Shown: one piece after another, positions 16,042 to 26,398 of the stretch
How positions within the stretch are numbered: the first letter of the stretch is position 1
Layout: each line of letters begins with the position of its first letter
Assembly: GCF_003024715.1 (NCBI RefSeq)
Contig: NZ_PYLO01000003.1
Location: 62,001-126,000 of the forward strand
Direction: 5' to 3'
DNA length: 64,000 nucleotides
From: Clostridium fessum
GTDB lineage: Bacteria > Bacillota > Clostridia > Lachnospirales > Lachnospiraceae
The notes under the pieces: model-generated
Told to the model about the DNA's origin: nothing
The model's database searches: none
What the model saw: the letters and a program-made list of their open reading frames with translations, nothing else
Translations under genes and position numbers: made by a program

Positions 16042-17988
16042 TTAGTACAACTTCGCACCTGCCGGAATCCGGTCATTCACCATGAGAAGATTTAATCCCT
16101 CATGTCCATCTTCCTCGTGTACTGCTGAAATCAGCATACCCTCGGAATCAATGCCCATCATCTTTCTCGGAGGCAAATTTACGATTGCAATCGCTGTCTT
16201 GCCAATCAGATCTTCTGGCTCGTAATACTCGTGAATACCGCTTAAAATCGTGCGTTTCCGGTCTGTTCCGTCATCCAGAGTGAACTTTAAAAGCTTCTTT
16301 GACTTCGGTACTGCTTCACATTCCAGAATCTTTACTGCACGGAAATCAGCCTTTGCAAAGGTATCGAAATCAATCATTTCTTCAAACAATGGTTCGATTT
16401 TTACGTTGGAGAAATCAATCTTTTCTGCAACCTTTTCCTCTGCCACAGCAGCATTTTCTACTGCCTTTTCAGCCTTCCCTTCGCCCTTCTTAGCGTCTAA
16501 GGACTTCATTGTCGGGAACAGCAGTACGTCACGGATTGCCTGGGAATCGGTCAGCAGCATAACCAGACGGTCGATACCGTATCCGATACCACCTGTCGGC
16601 GGCATACCGATCTCCAGTGCGTTCAGGAAGTCTTCATCCGTATGATTTGCTTCCTCATCGCCAGCAGCAAAAGCCTCTTCCTGTGCTTTGAAACGTTCTC
16701 TCTGATCGATCGGATCATTTAACTCAGAGTATGCGTTACACATCTCGCGGCCGTAGATATACATCTCGAAGCGCTCAACCAGCTCCGGATTGGACGGTTT
16801 TCTTTTGGTCAGCGGAGATACCTCAACCGGGTGATCCATAACGAAGGTCGGCTGAATCATCTTCTCCTCGCAGAACTCCTCGAAGAACAGATTGATGATA
16901 TCACCCTTCTTATGGCGCTCCTCAAATACAACATTGTGCTCTCTTGCGATTGCCTTTGCTTCCTCGTCAGTTTTAACAGTGTTGAAATCAACACCGGAGT
17001 ATTTCTTAACTGCATCGATCATGGTGATGCGCTCGAACGGCTTGGACATATCAATCACAGTGCCGTTATAGCTGATGACAGAGCTTCCGCAGACTTTCTC
17101 AGCCAGGTAGCGGAACATACTCTCGGTCAGTTCCATCATGCCCTCATAGTCGGTGTATGCCTGATACAGCTCCATCAGGGTAAATTCCGGGTTGTGACGG
17201 GTATCAACACCCTCGTTACGGAATACACGACCAATCTCGTAAACACGCTCTAAGCCGCCTACGATCAGTCTCTTTAAGTAGAGTTCCAGAGAAATACGCA
17301 GTTTTACATCTTCATCCAGAGCATTATAATGGGTCTCAAACGGACGTGCAGCCGCACCGCCGGCATTAGCTACCAACATCGGGGTCTCCACTTCCATAAA
17401 TCCGCGTCCATCCAGGAAATTGCGGATCTCCTTGAGGATCTGAGAACGTTTTACAAAGGTGTCTTTTACTTCCGGATTCATGATGAGATCCACATATCTC
17501 TGACGATAACGGATATCCGTGTTGGTCAGTCCGTGAAATTTCTCCGGCAGAATCTGCAGACTCTTGGACAGCAGTACGATGGACTCTGCGTGAACGGAGA
17601 TCTCTCCCATCTTGGTGCGGAATACGGTACCTTTGATTCCGACAATATCACCGATATCCATCTTCTTGAAATCTCTATAAGCCTCTTCGCCTACGCTGTC
17701 TCTGGCAACATAAGACTGGATATTGCCCTTTAAATCCTGCACATTGCAGAAAGATGCCTTACCCATCACACGTTTGGACATCATACGTCCTGCGATCGTA
17801 ACCTCTTTGCCATCCATCTGCTCAAAGTTATCCTTGATCTCGCTGCTGTGTGCAGTTACATCAAATTTTGTAATCTGGAACGGATCCTTTCCGTTGTCCT
17901 GAAGGTCTTTCAGTTTCTCGCGGCGCACCTTTAATAACTGATTTAAGTCCTTCTCCTCGTTCTTATTCTGCTGATTCTGCTCTGCCAC
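16042..17988 (-). CDS. lysS: Lysyl-tRNA synthetase with C-terminal tRNA-binding domain
   Basis: Class II LysRS that charges tRNA-Lys. I choose GTG 17988 as the start ([13 protein letters not shown]..., 648 residues), because the GAAGGAG site is 11 nt before it. The GTG four codons earlier directly abuts that site. An OB-fold anticodon-binding domain (about 60-170) is followed by the catalytic core with motif 2 ([20 protein letters not shown]) and motif 3 ([12 protein letters not shown]). Residues from about 540 on form an extra tRNA-binding domain of the EMAP/MetRS C-terminal type ([20 protein letters not shown]). E. coli LysRS (505 residues) lacks this extension. It is in an operon behind greA. 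Confidence 0.96.
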   Translation of the reverse strand: MAEQNQQNKNEEKDLNQLLKVRREKLKDLQDNGKDPFQITKFDVTAHSSEIKDNFEQMDGKEVTIAGRMMSKRVMGKASFCNVQDLKGNIQSYVARDSVGEEAYRDFKKMDIGDIVGIKGTVFRTKMGEISVHAESIVLLSKSLQILPEKFHGLTNTDIRYRQRYVDLIMNPEVKDTFVKRSQILKEIRNFLDGRGFMEVETPMLVANAGGAAARPFETHYNALDEDVKLRISLELYLKRLIVGGLERVYEIGRVFRNEGVDTRHNPEFTLMELYQAYTDYEGMMELTESMFRYLAEKVCGSSVISYNGTVIDMSKPFERITMIDAVKKYSGVDFNTVKTDEEAKAIAREHNVVFEERHKKGDIINLFFEEFCEEKMIQPTFVMDHPVEVSPLTKRKPSNPELVERFEMYIYGREMCNAYSELNDPIDQRERFKAQEEAFAAGDEEANHTDEDFLNALEIGMPPTGGIGYGIDRLVMLLTDSQAIRDVLLFPTMKSLDAKKGEGKAEKAVENAAVAEEKVAEKIDFSNVKIEPLFEEMIDFDTFAKADFRAVKILECEAVPKSKKLLKFTLDDGTDRKRTILSGIHEYYEPEDLIGKTAIAIVNLPPRKMMGIDSEGMLISAVHEEDGHEGLNLLMVNDRIPAGAKLY

Positions 17989-18012
17989 TTTCTCTTTCAC
18001 TCCTTCGTCTCT

Positions 18013-18495
18013 TTATGATACTCGCTGGATGTCCAGGATCTTGTACTGGATAACGCCCGCCTGTGTCTCTACGTCTACGGTCTCGCCAGCTTTCTTGCCA
18101 AGCAGGGCACGACCAACCGGAGACTCGTTGGAGATCTTACCATCTAAGCTGTTTGCCTCGGTGGAACCTACGATCTTAAATTCCATCTCTTCATCCTCTT
18201 CGACATCCAGTACCTTTACCTGACATCCGATGCTGATCTTATCCAGATCGATCTCATCCTCAACAACAACCTCTGCGTTTTTCAACAGTTTCTCAAGGTC
18301 TACGATTCTTGCCTCGATGTCTCTCTGTTCATCTTTTGCTGCATCATACTCAGCGTTCTCAGACAGGTCGCCCTGCTCTCTCGCCTCTTTGATCTTCTGT
18401 GCGATCTCCTGGCGTTTATTTACTTTCAGATCATGAAGTTCATCTTCATACTTTTTCAATCCTGTGTAAGTTAAAATGTTCTTCTTTTCTGCCAT
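18013..18495 (-). CDS. greA: Transcription elongation factor GreA
   Basis: A 160-residue GreA. The N-terminal coiled coil (about 10-75, NILTYTGLKKYEDELHDLKV, then EAREQGDLSENAEYDAAKDE with the acidic tip residues) enters the RNA polymerase secondary channel and triggers transcript cleavage in backtracked complexes. The C-terminal FKBP-like domain (KISIGCQVKVLDVEEDEEME, SPVGRALLGKKAGETVDV) follows. The length is standard. lysS follows 24 bp later on the same transcript. A near-consensus promoter with an overlapping inverted repeat lies 60-90 bp upstream. Confidence 0.97.
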   Translation of the reverse strand: MAEKKNILTYTGLKKYEDELHDLKVNKRQEIAQKIKEAREQGDLSENAEYDAAKDEQRDIEARIVDLEKLLKNAEVVVEDEIDLDKISIGCQVKVLDVEEDEEMEFKIVGSTEANSLDGKISNESPVGRALLGKKAGETVDVETQAGVIQYKILDIQRVS

Positions 18496-18554
18496 GACAG
18501 CTATCCTTCCTTCTATCGATTCATCATTGAATCCCCTAATAATTGCATCGCACT

Positions 18555-18583
18555 ATTATACATGATTCTTGGTGTAATGTCAA
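18555..18583 (-). promoter_or_regulatory. Promoter of greA-lysS
   Basis: On the minus strand TTGACA (18583-18578), a 17 bp spacer and TATAAT (18560-18555) match the sigma-A consensus exactly. The TATAAT lies about 60 bp before the greA start. No other gene is available, so it must drive greA and lysS. Confidence 0.88.
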
Positions 18584-18589
18584 GAATCA
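18563..18589. promoter_or_regulatory. Inverted repeat over the greA -35 region (operator candidate)
   Basis: TGATTCTTG (18563-18571) and CAAGAATCA (18581-18589) are perfect 9 bp inverted arms with a 9 nt spacer. The right arm covers most of the -35 hexamer and the left arm lies in the spacer. A protein bound here would block RNA polymerase. Confidence 0.5.
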
Positions 18590-18714
18590 CAAAGTGCCAT
18601 AATGGCTTTAAAAACAAGGGAAAATCCTGCATTTTCGTGCTTTTTCTGTGCCTTTCGATTTCGTCCATCCATGTAACACAACCATCGTTTTGATTCCACA
18701 CATTCATCCTTCTC

Positions 18715-19668
18715 TTAAATTCTCTCATCCACCAGCCGTTCCAGCTCCTCCAGCGTCTCCACCTGGTTTATATCATTGCGAAGCGCCGACGAATGTGGAA
18801 ATCCTGCCGTATACCATGCCACGTGCTTACGCATCTCCCGCATTGCGATCTCCTCGCCGCGAAATTCCGTCTGAAGCGTCCCATGGCGGACAATCATCCT
18901 CTTTACTTCCTCCGCAGTCGGCGGCGGCAGAAGTTCTCCGGTTTTCAGATAGTGGAGAATCCGTTTAAACAGCCATGGATTTCCTTTCGCGCCGCGCGCC
19001 ACCATGATGCCGTCGCAGCCGGTTTCTTCCTTCATTCTCTTGGCATCTTCCGGTGTAAATACATCACCGTTTCCCCAGACCGGGATTGAAACCGCCTCTT
19101 TGACCTGACGGATAATGTCCCAGTCCGCCTTTCCGGAATAATACTGCTCTCTCGTCCGTCCATGCACGGCTACCGCCGCCACGCCGCAGCTCTCTGCCAT
19201 CTTCGCAAACTCAACCGCATTGATATTCGAATCATTAAATCCCTTGCGGAATTTGACCGTAACCGGTTTATGAAGTTTCTTTACCATCGCCGTCAAAATC
19301 TGCTCTGCCAGCTTCGGATCCTTCATCAGTGCCGAACCTTCGCCGTTATTGACAATCTTTGGCACCGGACAACCCATGTTGACGTCGATGATGGCATACG
19401 GTCCTTCCTCCAGCTGCAGCGCCATCTCGCTCATGATCTCCGGATCTGAGCCAAACAGCTGCACCGCAACCGGCTCTTCTTCCGGCCGCGTCTCTAATAA
19501 CGGCTTTGTATTGCGGTTCTTATAAAGAAGCGCCTTCGCGCTGACCATCTCCGTGTACATCAAACCACATCCCTGCTCCTTACAGAGCAGACGGAACGGC
19601 AGATCCGTCACACCTGCCATCGGCGCAAGGGCGATTGCATTTTTTAATTCTACGTTTCCAATCTTCAT
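18715..19668 (-). CDS. dusB: tRNA-dihydrouridine synthase (DusB type)
   Basis: A 317-residue FMN-dependent enzyme that reduces uridine to dihydrouridine in the tRNA D-loop. A TIM barrel begins MKIGNVELKNAIALAPMAGV (FMN site). The catalytic Cys lies in DVNMGCPVPKIVNNGEGSAL, and the NADPH/FMN site residues in VHGRTREQYYSGKADW and GDVFTPEDAKRM. A helical C-terminal domain binds tRNA. The gene follows the small acidic gene by 7 bp. In Bacillus dusB also lies close to lysS, so the order greA/lysS/dusB is conserved across Firmicutes. Confidence 0.95.
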   Translation of the reverse strand: MKIGNVELKNAIALAPMAGVTDLPFRLLCKEQGCGLMYTEMVSAKALLYKNRNTKPLLETRPEEEPVAVQLFGSDPEIMSEMALQLEEGPYAIIDVNMGCPVPKIVNNGEGSALMKDPKLAEQILTAMVKKLHKPVTVKFRKGFNDSNINAVEFAKMAESCGVAAVAVHGRTREQYYSGKADWDIIRQVKEAVSIPVWGNGDVFTPEDAKRMKEETGCDGIMVARGAKGNPWLFKRILHYLKTGELLPPPTAEEVKRMIVRHGTLQTEFRGEEIAMREMRKHVAWYTAGFPHSSALRNDINQVETLEELERLVDERI

Positions 19669-19675
19669 TTTATTT

Positions 19676-20074
19676 CTAATCTTCCTGATACCGTTCCATC
19701 TGCTCGTCGTCTAACAGTTCGTCCGCCGGGATTCCCAGCACCTTCACCTTATAATACAGCTCCAGCGATTCCAGCAGCTCACGCTTCTCCGCCTGATACT
19801 GCTTGATTTTAAGCGCGCTTCCGATCTCGTCAAAGAGGTAATCATTCTCCTCCGCCTCAACCTTAAACTGCAGTCTGCCATCCGGCATAAACTCCAGCAA
19901 AATAATACCGCCGATGTCCTCTGTGTACATAACACACATGATCTGCAATTCCTGCTTAATTGACTCCGGCAGCCCCGAAAACTGCTCATTCAGATAATAT
20001 TTTTCCACATACGAATTCGCACCGCAGAGTACGGTGGAGTCCCCATCTGTATTGGGATTCTGCATTTCTGCCAT
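19676..20074 (-). CDS. DUF6145-like acidic protein
   Basis: A 132-residue acidic soluble protein starting MAEMQNPNTDGDSTVLCGAN. It contains SYVEKYYLNEQFSGLPESIK, then IGGIILLEFMPDGRLQFKVE, then a long C-terminal helix. The pattern resembles the DUF6145 family seen mainly in Lachnospiraceae upstream of dusB. The function is unknown. It is co-transcribed with dusB, with only 7 bp between them, so a link with tRNA modification is conceivable but untested. Confidence 0.75.
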   Translation of the reverse strand: MAEMQNPNTDGDSTVLCGANSYVEKYYLNEQFSGLPESIKQELQIMCVMYTEDIGGIILLEFMPDGRLQFKVEAEENDYLFDEIGSALKIKQYQAEKRELLESLELYYKVKVLGIPADELLDDEQMERYQED

Positions 20075-20118
20075 TTTCTTGCACCTCCATCTGTTTCATT
20101 TTCCATTGCCCACAAACA

Positions 20119-20192
20119 GGGCTGACGCACGAACGGAGAGCAGGCTCTCCCTTTATCCCTGAGAAGCCTGTTCTCCGTTCATATGCCAGCCC
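20119..20192. repeat. 74 bp imperfect palindrome downstream of pfkA
   Basis: Outer arms GGGCTG/CAGCCC enclose GAACGGAGA/TCTCCGTTC, then CAGGC/GCCTG and CTC/GAG around an 11 nt loop, with small internal bulges. No T-run follows on either strand, so it is not a classic terminator. It could be a transcript-stabilising or repeat-family hairpin between pfkA and the DUF6145-like gene. Confidence 0.7.
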
Positions 20193-20217
20193 ATCTCACA
20201 AGCAGCCATCAAATTCC

Positions 20218-21195
<978 letters not shown>

Positions 21196-21327
21196 TTATT
21201 CCTCCGTCCTAAGGCTTTCCGCTTCACATCCCCAACCGTGAACCAGCCGTTTTATTTTCGAATCTTTTGACCCTTCTGATACCAAATTGTTCTGCACTGC
21301 GTGCTACCACAATTTTCAAACAATTTT

Positions 21328-21356
21328 ATTGTAATTCATTTTATAGGTCATTTCAA
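21328..21356 (-). promoter_or_regulatory. Promoter of pfkA
   Basis: TTGAAA (21356-21351), a 17 bp spacer and TACAAT (21333-21328) on the minus strand form a good sigma-A promoter, about 135 bp before the pfkA start. Confidence 0.7.
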
Positions 21357-21395
21357 GATTTTTTATGATATTTTTTTAACATGTCGCCAAAGCGT

Positions 21396-21425
21396 GTTAC
21401 TGTTCACACATACGTGCCCAGTTAC
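21396..21425. repeat. GTTACTGT-family repeat, 30 bp hairpin
   Basis: GTTACTG and CAGTTAC ends enclose a CACACATACGTGC centre that pairs further. It is a short member of the repeat family described at 40706-40838 and lies between pfkA and dnaE. Confidence 0.6.
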
Positions 21426-21459
21426 CAAAACTTTCAATGTCCAATGCAAATTTTAACAC

Positions 21460-24400
21460 TTATGAAGAAATCTTCCCCAGCGGCTTCTCCACCACCTTGA
21501 CGTTCTTCTCGCCCAGCATCTCGCTGAGCGTCGTCACCAGCGCCTCGCCTGCCCGCACATTCCAGTTGCGCGGCAGAACCTTTTTCGCGCGCTCACGTCC
21601 CAGGTAAATGATCACGGTGTCATTTCCATCACTTGTTTTCAGGAGGTCGAGAAGTTCTTTCTCTCCCGCCAGATACGCGTCCTTGTCCGCATACTGAATC
21701 CACAGCTCGCGCGGCACCTGCGAAAATGGGATAATCTGCTCGCAGATCAGTTTTCCGACCGGCTCATCGCCGACCGATGCGCGCCCGCGGATAAAGACTT
21801 TTTCATCCTTGATCAGCATATCGCGCCGTTTTTCATAATCCTTCGGGAATACCAGCACTTCCACACTTCCCGCCAGATCTTCCACCGTCAGGAACGCCAT
21901 CATCTTGTTATTCCGGGTCGTCTTAACCGTTTTCTCGGTGATCATTCCGCCGATCGTCACATACGCGCCGTCGTGAATCACCGCCGAACCGGTCTCCTCA
22001 TCCACAACAAAATCGGAGCTCTTCGCCGTCACATTTTTCTCCCAGGTGCCGATATATTCCTCCAGCGGATGCCCGCTGACGTAGACGCCCAGCATTTCTT
22101 TCTCGTATGCCAGATATTCTTCCCTCGAATACTCTCCGACATTCGGAAATGTGATCTGAAAACTCTTCTTGTCCTCTTCCGCTGCAAAATCAAAGAGCGA
22201 CATCTGCCCTTCCATCGTATTTTTCTTCTCTTTATTCTTCTGATCGACCATCGAGCCGCAGACCATACATTTCTGCTTGCGGGTTCCCGGCAGCCCGTCC
22301 ATCGCACCGGATTTGATAAAGCTTTCCAATGTGCGCTTATTGACCTCCCTGCCCGACATCCGGTCAATGAAATCTTCCAGCGAGCGGAATTTTCCATGTT
22401 CGGTCCGTTCCCGCACAATCTCATCCACCACCGACTGACCGATACTCTTGATCGCCGATAAACCATAGCGGATCGCGCCGTCCGAAACAGAGAAGCCGCC
22501 CTCGCCCTCATTGATATCCGGCGGCATGATCTTCATACCCATCTGACGGCAGCTCATGATATATTCCGATACCTTCGTAACATTATCCTTGACTGAGGTC
22601 ATCAGCGCCGCCATGAATTCGACCGGATGGTAATATTTCAGATATGCCGTCTGGTAGGAGACAACCGCATACGCCGCCGCGTGCGACTTGTTGAAGGCGT
22701 ATTTCGCAAAATCGATCATCTCATCGTAAATATGGTTCGCCGTCTTCTCGTCGATCCCATTCGCAATACAGCCCTTTACGCCCTCTTGTGCATTGCCGTA
22801 GACGAAATTCTGGCGTTCTTTCTCCATGACTGCCGCTTTTTTCTTTGCCATCGCACGGCGCACCAGGTCGCTTCGTCCCCAGGTATAGCCAGCCAGATCG
22901 CGCACGATCTGCATAACCTGCTCCTGATAGACGATACAGCCATAGGTCGGCGCCAGAATCGGTTCTAACTGCGGGCACTCATAGGCAATCGAAGCCTTGT
23001 CATTTTTGCCTTTCAGATAACGTGGAATGAAATCCATCGGACCCGGACGATACAGGGAAATACCGGCGATCAGATCCTCCAGGTTTTCCGGCTTTAACTC
23101 TTTCATGAATCCTTTCATGCCGGAACTCTCCAGCTGGAACACACCGTCATTTTTGCCGGTTCCAATCGAATCCAGCACCTTTTTATCGTTGTAATCGATC
23201 TTATCTATATCAAGCGGTTTTCCGGTCGTTTTCTCCACCAGGCGAACCGCATTCTGGATAACCGTCAGGGTTCTAAGACCCAGGAAATCCATTTTCAGAA
23301 GTCCCAGCTCTTCCAGCGTCGTCATCGTAAACTGGGTCGTGATCGAACCGTCAGATGCCCTGGACAACGGCACATACTCATCGACCGCCGCACGGCTGAT
23401 GACAACCCCCGCCGCATGCATGGAGGTATGTCTCGGCAGCCCCTCCAGACGTTTACTCATGTCGATCAGATATTTGACCGAATCATCCGACTCATACGCC
23501 TCACGCAGATCCGGACTGGCTTTGAGCGCCTTGTCTAGCGTCATGCCGAGATCACCCGGAATCATTTTTGCGATCGCATCACACTGTGCATACGGCATAT
23601 CGAGCGCGCGCCCCACGTCGCGGACGACACCCTTTGCCGCCAGCGTACCGAAGGTAACAATCTGCACGACGCGGTCTTTTCCGTATTTCCGCACGACATA
23701 GTCGATCACCTCCTGACGCCGTTCGAAACAGAAATCGACGTCGATATCAGGCATGGAAACTCGTTCCGGGTTCAGGAAACGCTCGAAAATCAGCTGATAG
23801 CGGATCGGATCGATGTCCGTGATCTCCAGACTGTACGCGACGATACTGCCCGCCGCCGAACCACGTCCCGGACCGACCATGATACCGTTTGATTTTGCAA
23901 AATGGATAAAATCCCACACAATCAGGAAATAATCGACATATCCCATCGAATGGATAACGTCCAGCTCATAGCTCAGGCGCTCCTGCAGCGTCCCATCGTC
24001 GTTCGGGTAGCGCTTGTGAAAGCCCTCCCCGCAGAGCTTCTGCAGATATTCCCAGGACGTATATCCGTCCGGGACATCATACTGCGGCAGCTTCGTCACG
24101 CCAAACTCGATCTCGACATTGCACCTCTCGGCGATCTTGTGCGTGTTGTCAAGTGCTTCCTGTGCATACGGAAACAGCGCACGCATCTCCTCCTCGGATT
24201 TGACATAGAACTGCCCGCCCTCATAGCGCATCCGGTTCTCGTCCGTGACTTTTTTGCCCGTCTGGATACAGAGCAAAATATCGTGCGATTCCACATCTTC
24301 TTTATAAATATAGTGGCAGTCGTTCGTCGCCACCAGCGGAATCTGCAGTTCCTGGCTCATCCGCATCAAGCCCTGGTTGACCGTCCGCTGCGCCGGGATG

Positions 24401-24936
24401 CCGTGATCCTGCAATTCCAGAAAGAAATTGTCCGGTCCAAAGATATCGCGGTATTTCTGCGCCGACTTGCACGCTTCCTCATACATGCCTCTCGACAAAT
24501 ACCTTGGGATCTCGCCCGCCAGACACGCGCTGAGTGCAATAATGCCTTCATGGTAGGTTCTCAGCACCTCGTCATCCACACGCGGTTTATAATAAAATCC
24601 CTCGACAAAGCCCTTGGAGACGATCTTCATCAGATTCTGATAGCCGGTATTATTTTCCGCCAGCAGAATCATATGATAATAGCGATCCTCGCCGCTTCCC
24701 GCCTCCCGGTCAAAACGCGATCCGGGCGCCACATAGATCTCGCAGCCGATGATCGGCTTGATCCCATTTTCCCTGGCTGCCCGGTAAAAATCGATCACGC
24801 CGTACATGACGCCGTGGTCGGTAATCGCCAGACTGTCCATCCCCAGTTCCTTCGCCCGGGCGGTCAGTTCTTTTATTTTACTCGATGCGTCAAGCAGACT
24901 GTACTCTGTATGCACATGCAGATGTGTAAATGCCAC
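21460..24936 (-). CDS. dnaE: DNA polymerase III alpha subunit, DnaE type
   Basis: An 1158-residue replicative polymerase without a proofreading exonuclease domain, i.e. DnaE rather than PolC. Start GTG 24936 follows GGGAGG. The N-terminal PHP domain begins FTHLHVHTEYSLLDASSKIK and has SLAITDHGVMYG. The catalytic palm has MVGPGRGSAAGSIVAY and MPDIDVDFCFERR, whose acidic residues bind metal. Further on come the finger region with YQEQVMQIV, a helix-hairpin-helix, and an OB fold near the C-terminus (YVTIGGMITEKTVKT). In Firmicutes DnaE extends primers before PolC takes over. It lies alone between pfkA and the HPr-like gene. Confidence 0.97.
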   Translation of the reverse strand: MAFTHLHVHTEYSLLDASSKIKELTARAKELGMDSLAITDHGVMYGVIDFYRAARENGIKPIIGCEIYVAPGSRFDREAGSGEDRYYHMILLAENNTGYQNLMKIVSKGFVEGFYYKPRVDDEVLRTYHEGIIALSACLAGEIPRYLSRGMYEEACKSAQKYRDIFGPDNFFLELQDHGIPAQRTVNQGLMRMSQELQIPLVATNDCHYIYKEDVESHDILLCIQTGKKVTDENRMRYEGGQFYVKSEEEMRALFPYAQEALDNTHKIAERCNVEIEFGVTKLPQYDVPDGYTSWEYLQKLCGEGFHKRYPNDDGTLQERLSYELDVIHSMGYVDYFLIVWDFIHFAKSNGIMVGPGRGSAAGSIVAYSLEITDIDPIRYQLIFERFLNPERVSMPDIDVDFCFERRQEVIDYVVRKYGKDRVVQIVTFGTLAAKGVVRDVGRALDMPYAQCDAIAKMIPGDLGMTLDKALKASPDLREAYESDDSVKYLIDMSKRLEGLPRHTSMHAAGVVISRAAVDEYVPLSRASDGSITTQFTMTTLEELGLLKMDFLGLRTLTVIQNAVRLVEKTTGKPLDIDKIDYNDKKVLDSIGTGKNDGVFQLESSGMKGFMKELKPENLEDLIAGISLYRPGPMDFIPRYLKGKNDKASIAYECPQLEPILAPTYGCIVYQEQVMQIVRDLAGYTWGRSDLVRRAMAKKKAAVMEKERQNFVYGNAQEGVKGCIANGIDEKTANHIYDEMIDFAKYAFNKSHAAAYAVVSYQTAYLKYYHPVEFMAALMTSVKDNVTKVSEYIMSCRQMGMKIMPPDINEGEGGFSVSDGAIRYGLSAIKSIGQSVVDEIVRERTEHGKFRSLEDFIDRMSGREVNKRTLESFIKSGAMDGLPGTRKQKCMVCGSMVDQKNKEKKNTMEGQMSLFDFAAEEDKKSFQITFPNVGEYSREEYLAYEKEMLGVYVSGHPLEEYIGTWEKNVTAKSSDFVVDEETGSAVIHDGAYVTIGGMITEKTVKTTRNNKMMAFLTVEDLAGSVEVLVFPKDYEKRRDMLIKDEKVFIRGRASVGDEPVGKLICEQIIPFSQVPRELWIQYADKDAYLAGEKELLDLLKTSDGNDTVIIYLGRERAKKVLPRNWNVRAGEALVTTLSEMLGEKNVKVVEKPLGKISS

Positions 24937-25073
24937 CTTTTTCCTCCCATTCAGATCTTTTAAGGGACTGCCGTTTCCCGCGAAACGACACCCCCTCGTC
25001 TATCAAAGCTCTTGTTTTGTGTAACTGTTACATCCCCTGTCTCTTTCCGAAAAACGGTCAGAAATCTGGATTT

Positions 25074-25328
25074 CTACTGATTGCTCAGATATTTCTCAAT
25101 TCCCTCGATCGCACTCTCCTCGTCGCTGCCATCAGCCGTTACCTTTACGTGCGCGCCCTCTGCCAGTCCCAGCGTCATCATGCCCATGATGCTCTTTGCA
25201 TTGACGCGTTTTTCTTCACTTTCCACATAGATGCTGCTCTCATACTGGCTTGCCACCTGCACCAGCATCGCCGCAGGACGTGCCTCCAGACCTGAACTCA
25301 AACCAATTCTGATTTCCTTACTTGTCAT
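25074..25328 (-). CDS. HPr-like (Crh-like) protein with Glu15
   Basis: An 84-residue HPr-fold protein. Start ATG 25328 is set by GAGGAGG 7 nt upstream. The segment GLEARPAAM shows Glu at position 15, where HPr has the His that accepts phosphate from enzyme I (GLHARP). Ser46 is kept in AKSIMGMMTLG, the site used by HPr kinase. It therefore should not pass phosphate to sugars but can be a regulatory target. Bacillus Crh has the same design (Gln15, Ser46) and is also encoded next to whiA, as here. HprK is encoded 3 kb away. It most likely signals to CcpA-type control, but the partner is inferred. Confidence 0.9.
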   Translation of the reverse strand: MTSKEIRIGLSSGLEARPAAMLVQVASQYESSIYVESEEKRVNAKSIMGMMTLGLAEGAHVKVTADGSDEESAIEGIEKYLSNQ

Positions 25329-25394
25329 AATATCCTCCTCATCGAGCCCCGCTCGAAAAAAACGGCAAAATCCGCTGCCACTACTGTATCGCAC

Positions 25395-25435
25395 GGAATT
25401 TTCCATCCGGGAAATTCCTGCCTGTGAACAATAAC
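25395..25435. repeat. GTTACTGT-family repeat, partial
   Basis: GGAATTTTCC and GGAAATTCC pair as a hairpin, followed by CTGCCTGTGAACAATAAC, the conserved end of the family. It lies between the HPr-like gene and whiA. Confidence 0.5.
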
Positions 25436-25441
25436 CTAACT

Positions 25442-26398
25442 TTACTCGCCCCGCTCTTCGCGGAGGCTTTCAGCTACTGCACTTATCTTTCTGAGCCTGT
25501 GATTGACTCCCGATTTTCCAACTGGATGGCTCAGATTCTCCCCCAATTCCTTCAAGGTCGCATCCGGCATCTCCAGACGGACCTGTGCTACCTCTGAAAG
25601 AAGCTCCGGCAAGTAATCCAGCCCGACCGTATCACGGATGTATGTGATGTCCGCAAGCTGCTTGACTGCCGCCGAAACAGTCTTATTGATATTGGCAGTC
25701 TCGCAGTTGACCTGACGGTTGACGCTGTTTCGCATTTCTTTCAGGATCCGGATATTTTCCAGCTCCATCAATGCCACATGCGCTTCCATCAGTCCCAGAA
25801 GTTCCACAATCTGACTGCCTTCTTTTATATATACCACATAATACTTCTTTCTGACAACTATTTTTGCATCGATGTCGAATGTCAGAATCACATTCTGAAG
25901 CTGCACCGCCTTTTCAAGCGACGCGCATACGATCTCAAAATGATAAAATTTCTCCGGATCGCTTAAGGATCCGGCTGCCAGAAAAGCGCCCCGGATAAAT
26001 GCCTTCTTGCAGCACGCATTCTGAATCACCAGATTCCGCACCACCGAAAGGTTTTCCCCGACATTTCCCTGCGCATCCACCATCTTGACCGCCTCCAGCA
26101 CCCGGAGTGCATTTTCGTGATCGCGCACCAGAAGCGTATAAGAACGGCTCTTTTTTAAAAATGCATTGCGCCGGATCGAAATGTCCGCCTTAATATTAAA
26201 TGTATTTTTCAATAATGTAAAGTATTTTCGTGCAACCGCTACGTTTTCCGTGTGGATCCGTATGCTGAAATGATCCTCTTCATCGATATGAATCTTGCCG
26301 CAAAGGCTCAAAATCGCCGCCAGCTCTGCAATCTGGCAGTGCCTCGCCTTACTCAGCTGATGCGACAGCTCTTCCTTTACCCGGGCTGAAAATGACAA
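25442..26398 (-). CDS. whiA: WhiA, sporulation/cell-division regulator
   Basis: A 318-residue WhiA with a TTG start (26398) set by GGAGG. The N-terminal half is the LAGLIDADG-homing-nuclease-like fold without nuclease residues (ELAAILSLCGKIHI, KAFIRGAFLAAGSLSDPEK). The C-terminal helix-turn-helix has DATLKELGENLSHPVGKSGV, a typical WhiA HTH. It binds DNA and influences cell division and, in sporulating bacteria, sporulation genes. The rapZ-whiA-HPr-like order mirrors yvcJ-yvcL-crh in Bacillus, but the yvcK/mgfK gene normally between rapZ and whiA is absent. Confidence 0.96.
   Translation of the reverse strand: MSFSARVKEELSHQLSKARHCQIAELAAILSLCGKIHIDEEDHFSIRIHTENVAVARKYFTLLKNTFNIKADISIRRNAFLKKSRSYTLLVRDHENALRVLEAVKMVDAQGNVGENLSVVRNLVIQNACCKKAFIRGAFLAAGSLSDPEKFYHFEIVCASLEKAVQLQNVILTFDIDAKIVVRKKYYVVYIKEGSQIVELLGLMEAHVALMELENIRILKEMRNSVNRQVNCETANINKTVSAAVKQLADITYIRDTVGLDYLPELLSEVAQVRLEMPDATLKELGENLSHPVGKSGVNHRLRKISAVAESLREERGE

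Noticed and set aside
23902-24963. A 353-codon open frame on the plus strand
   Set aside because: It runs opposite the 5' half of dnaE, shows no family features or ribosome site, and mirrors the codon bias of the real gene.
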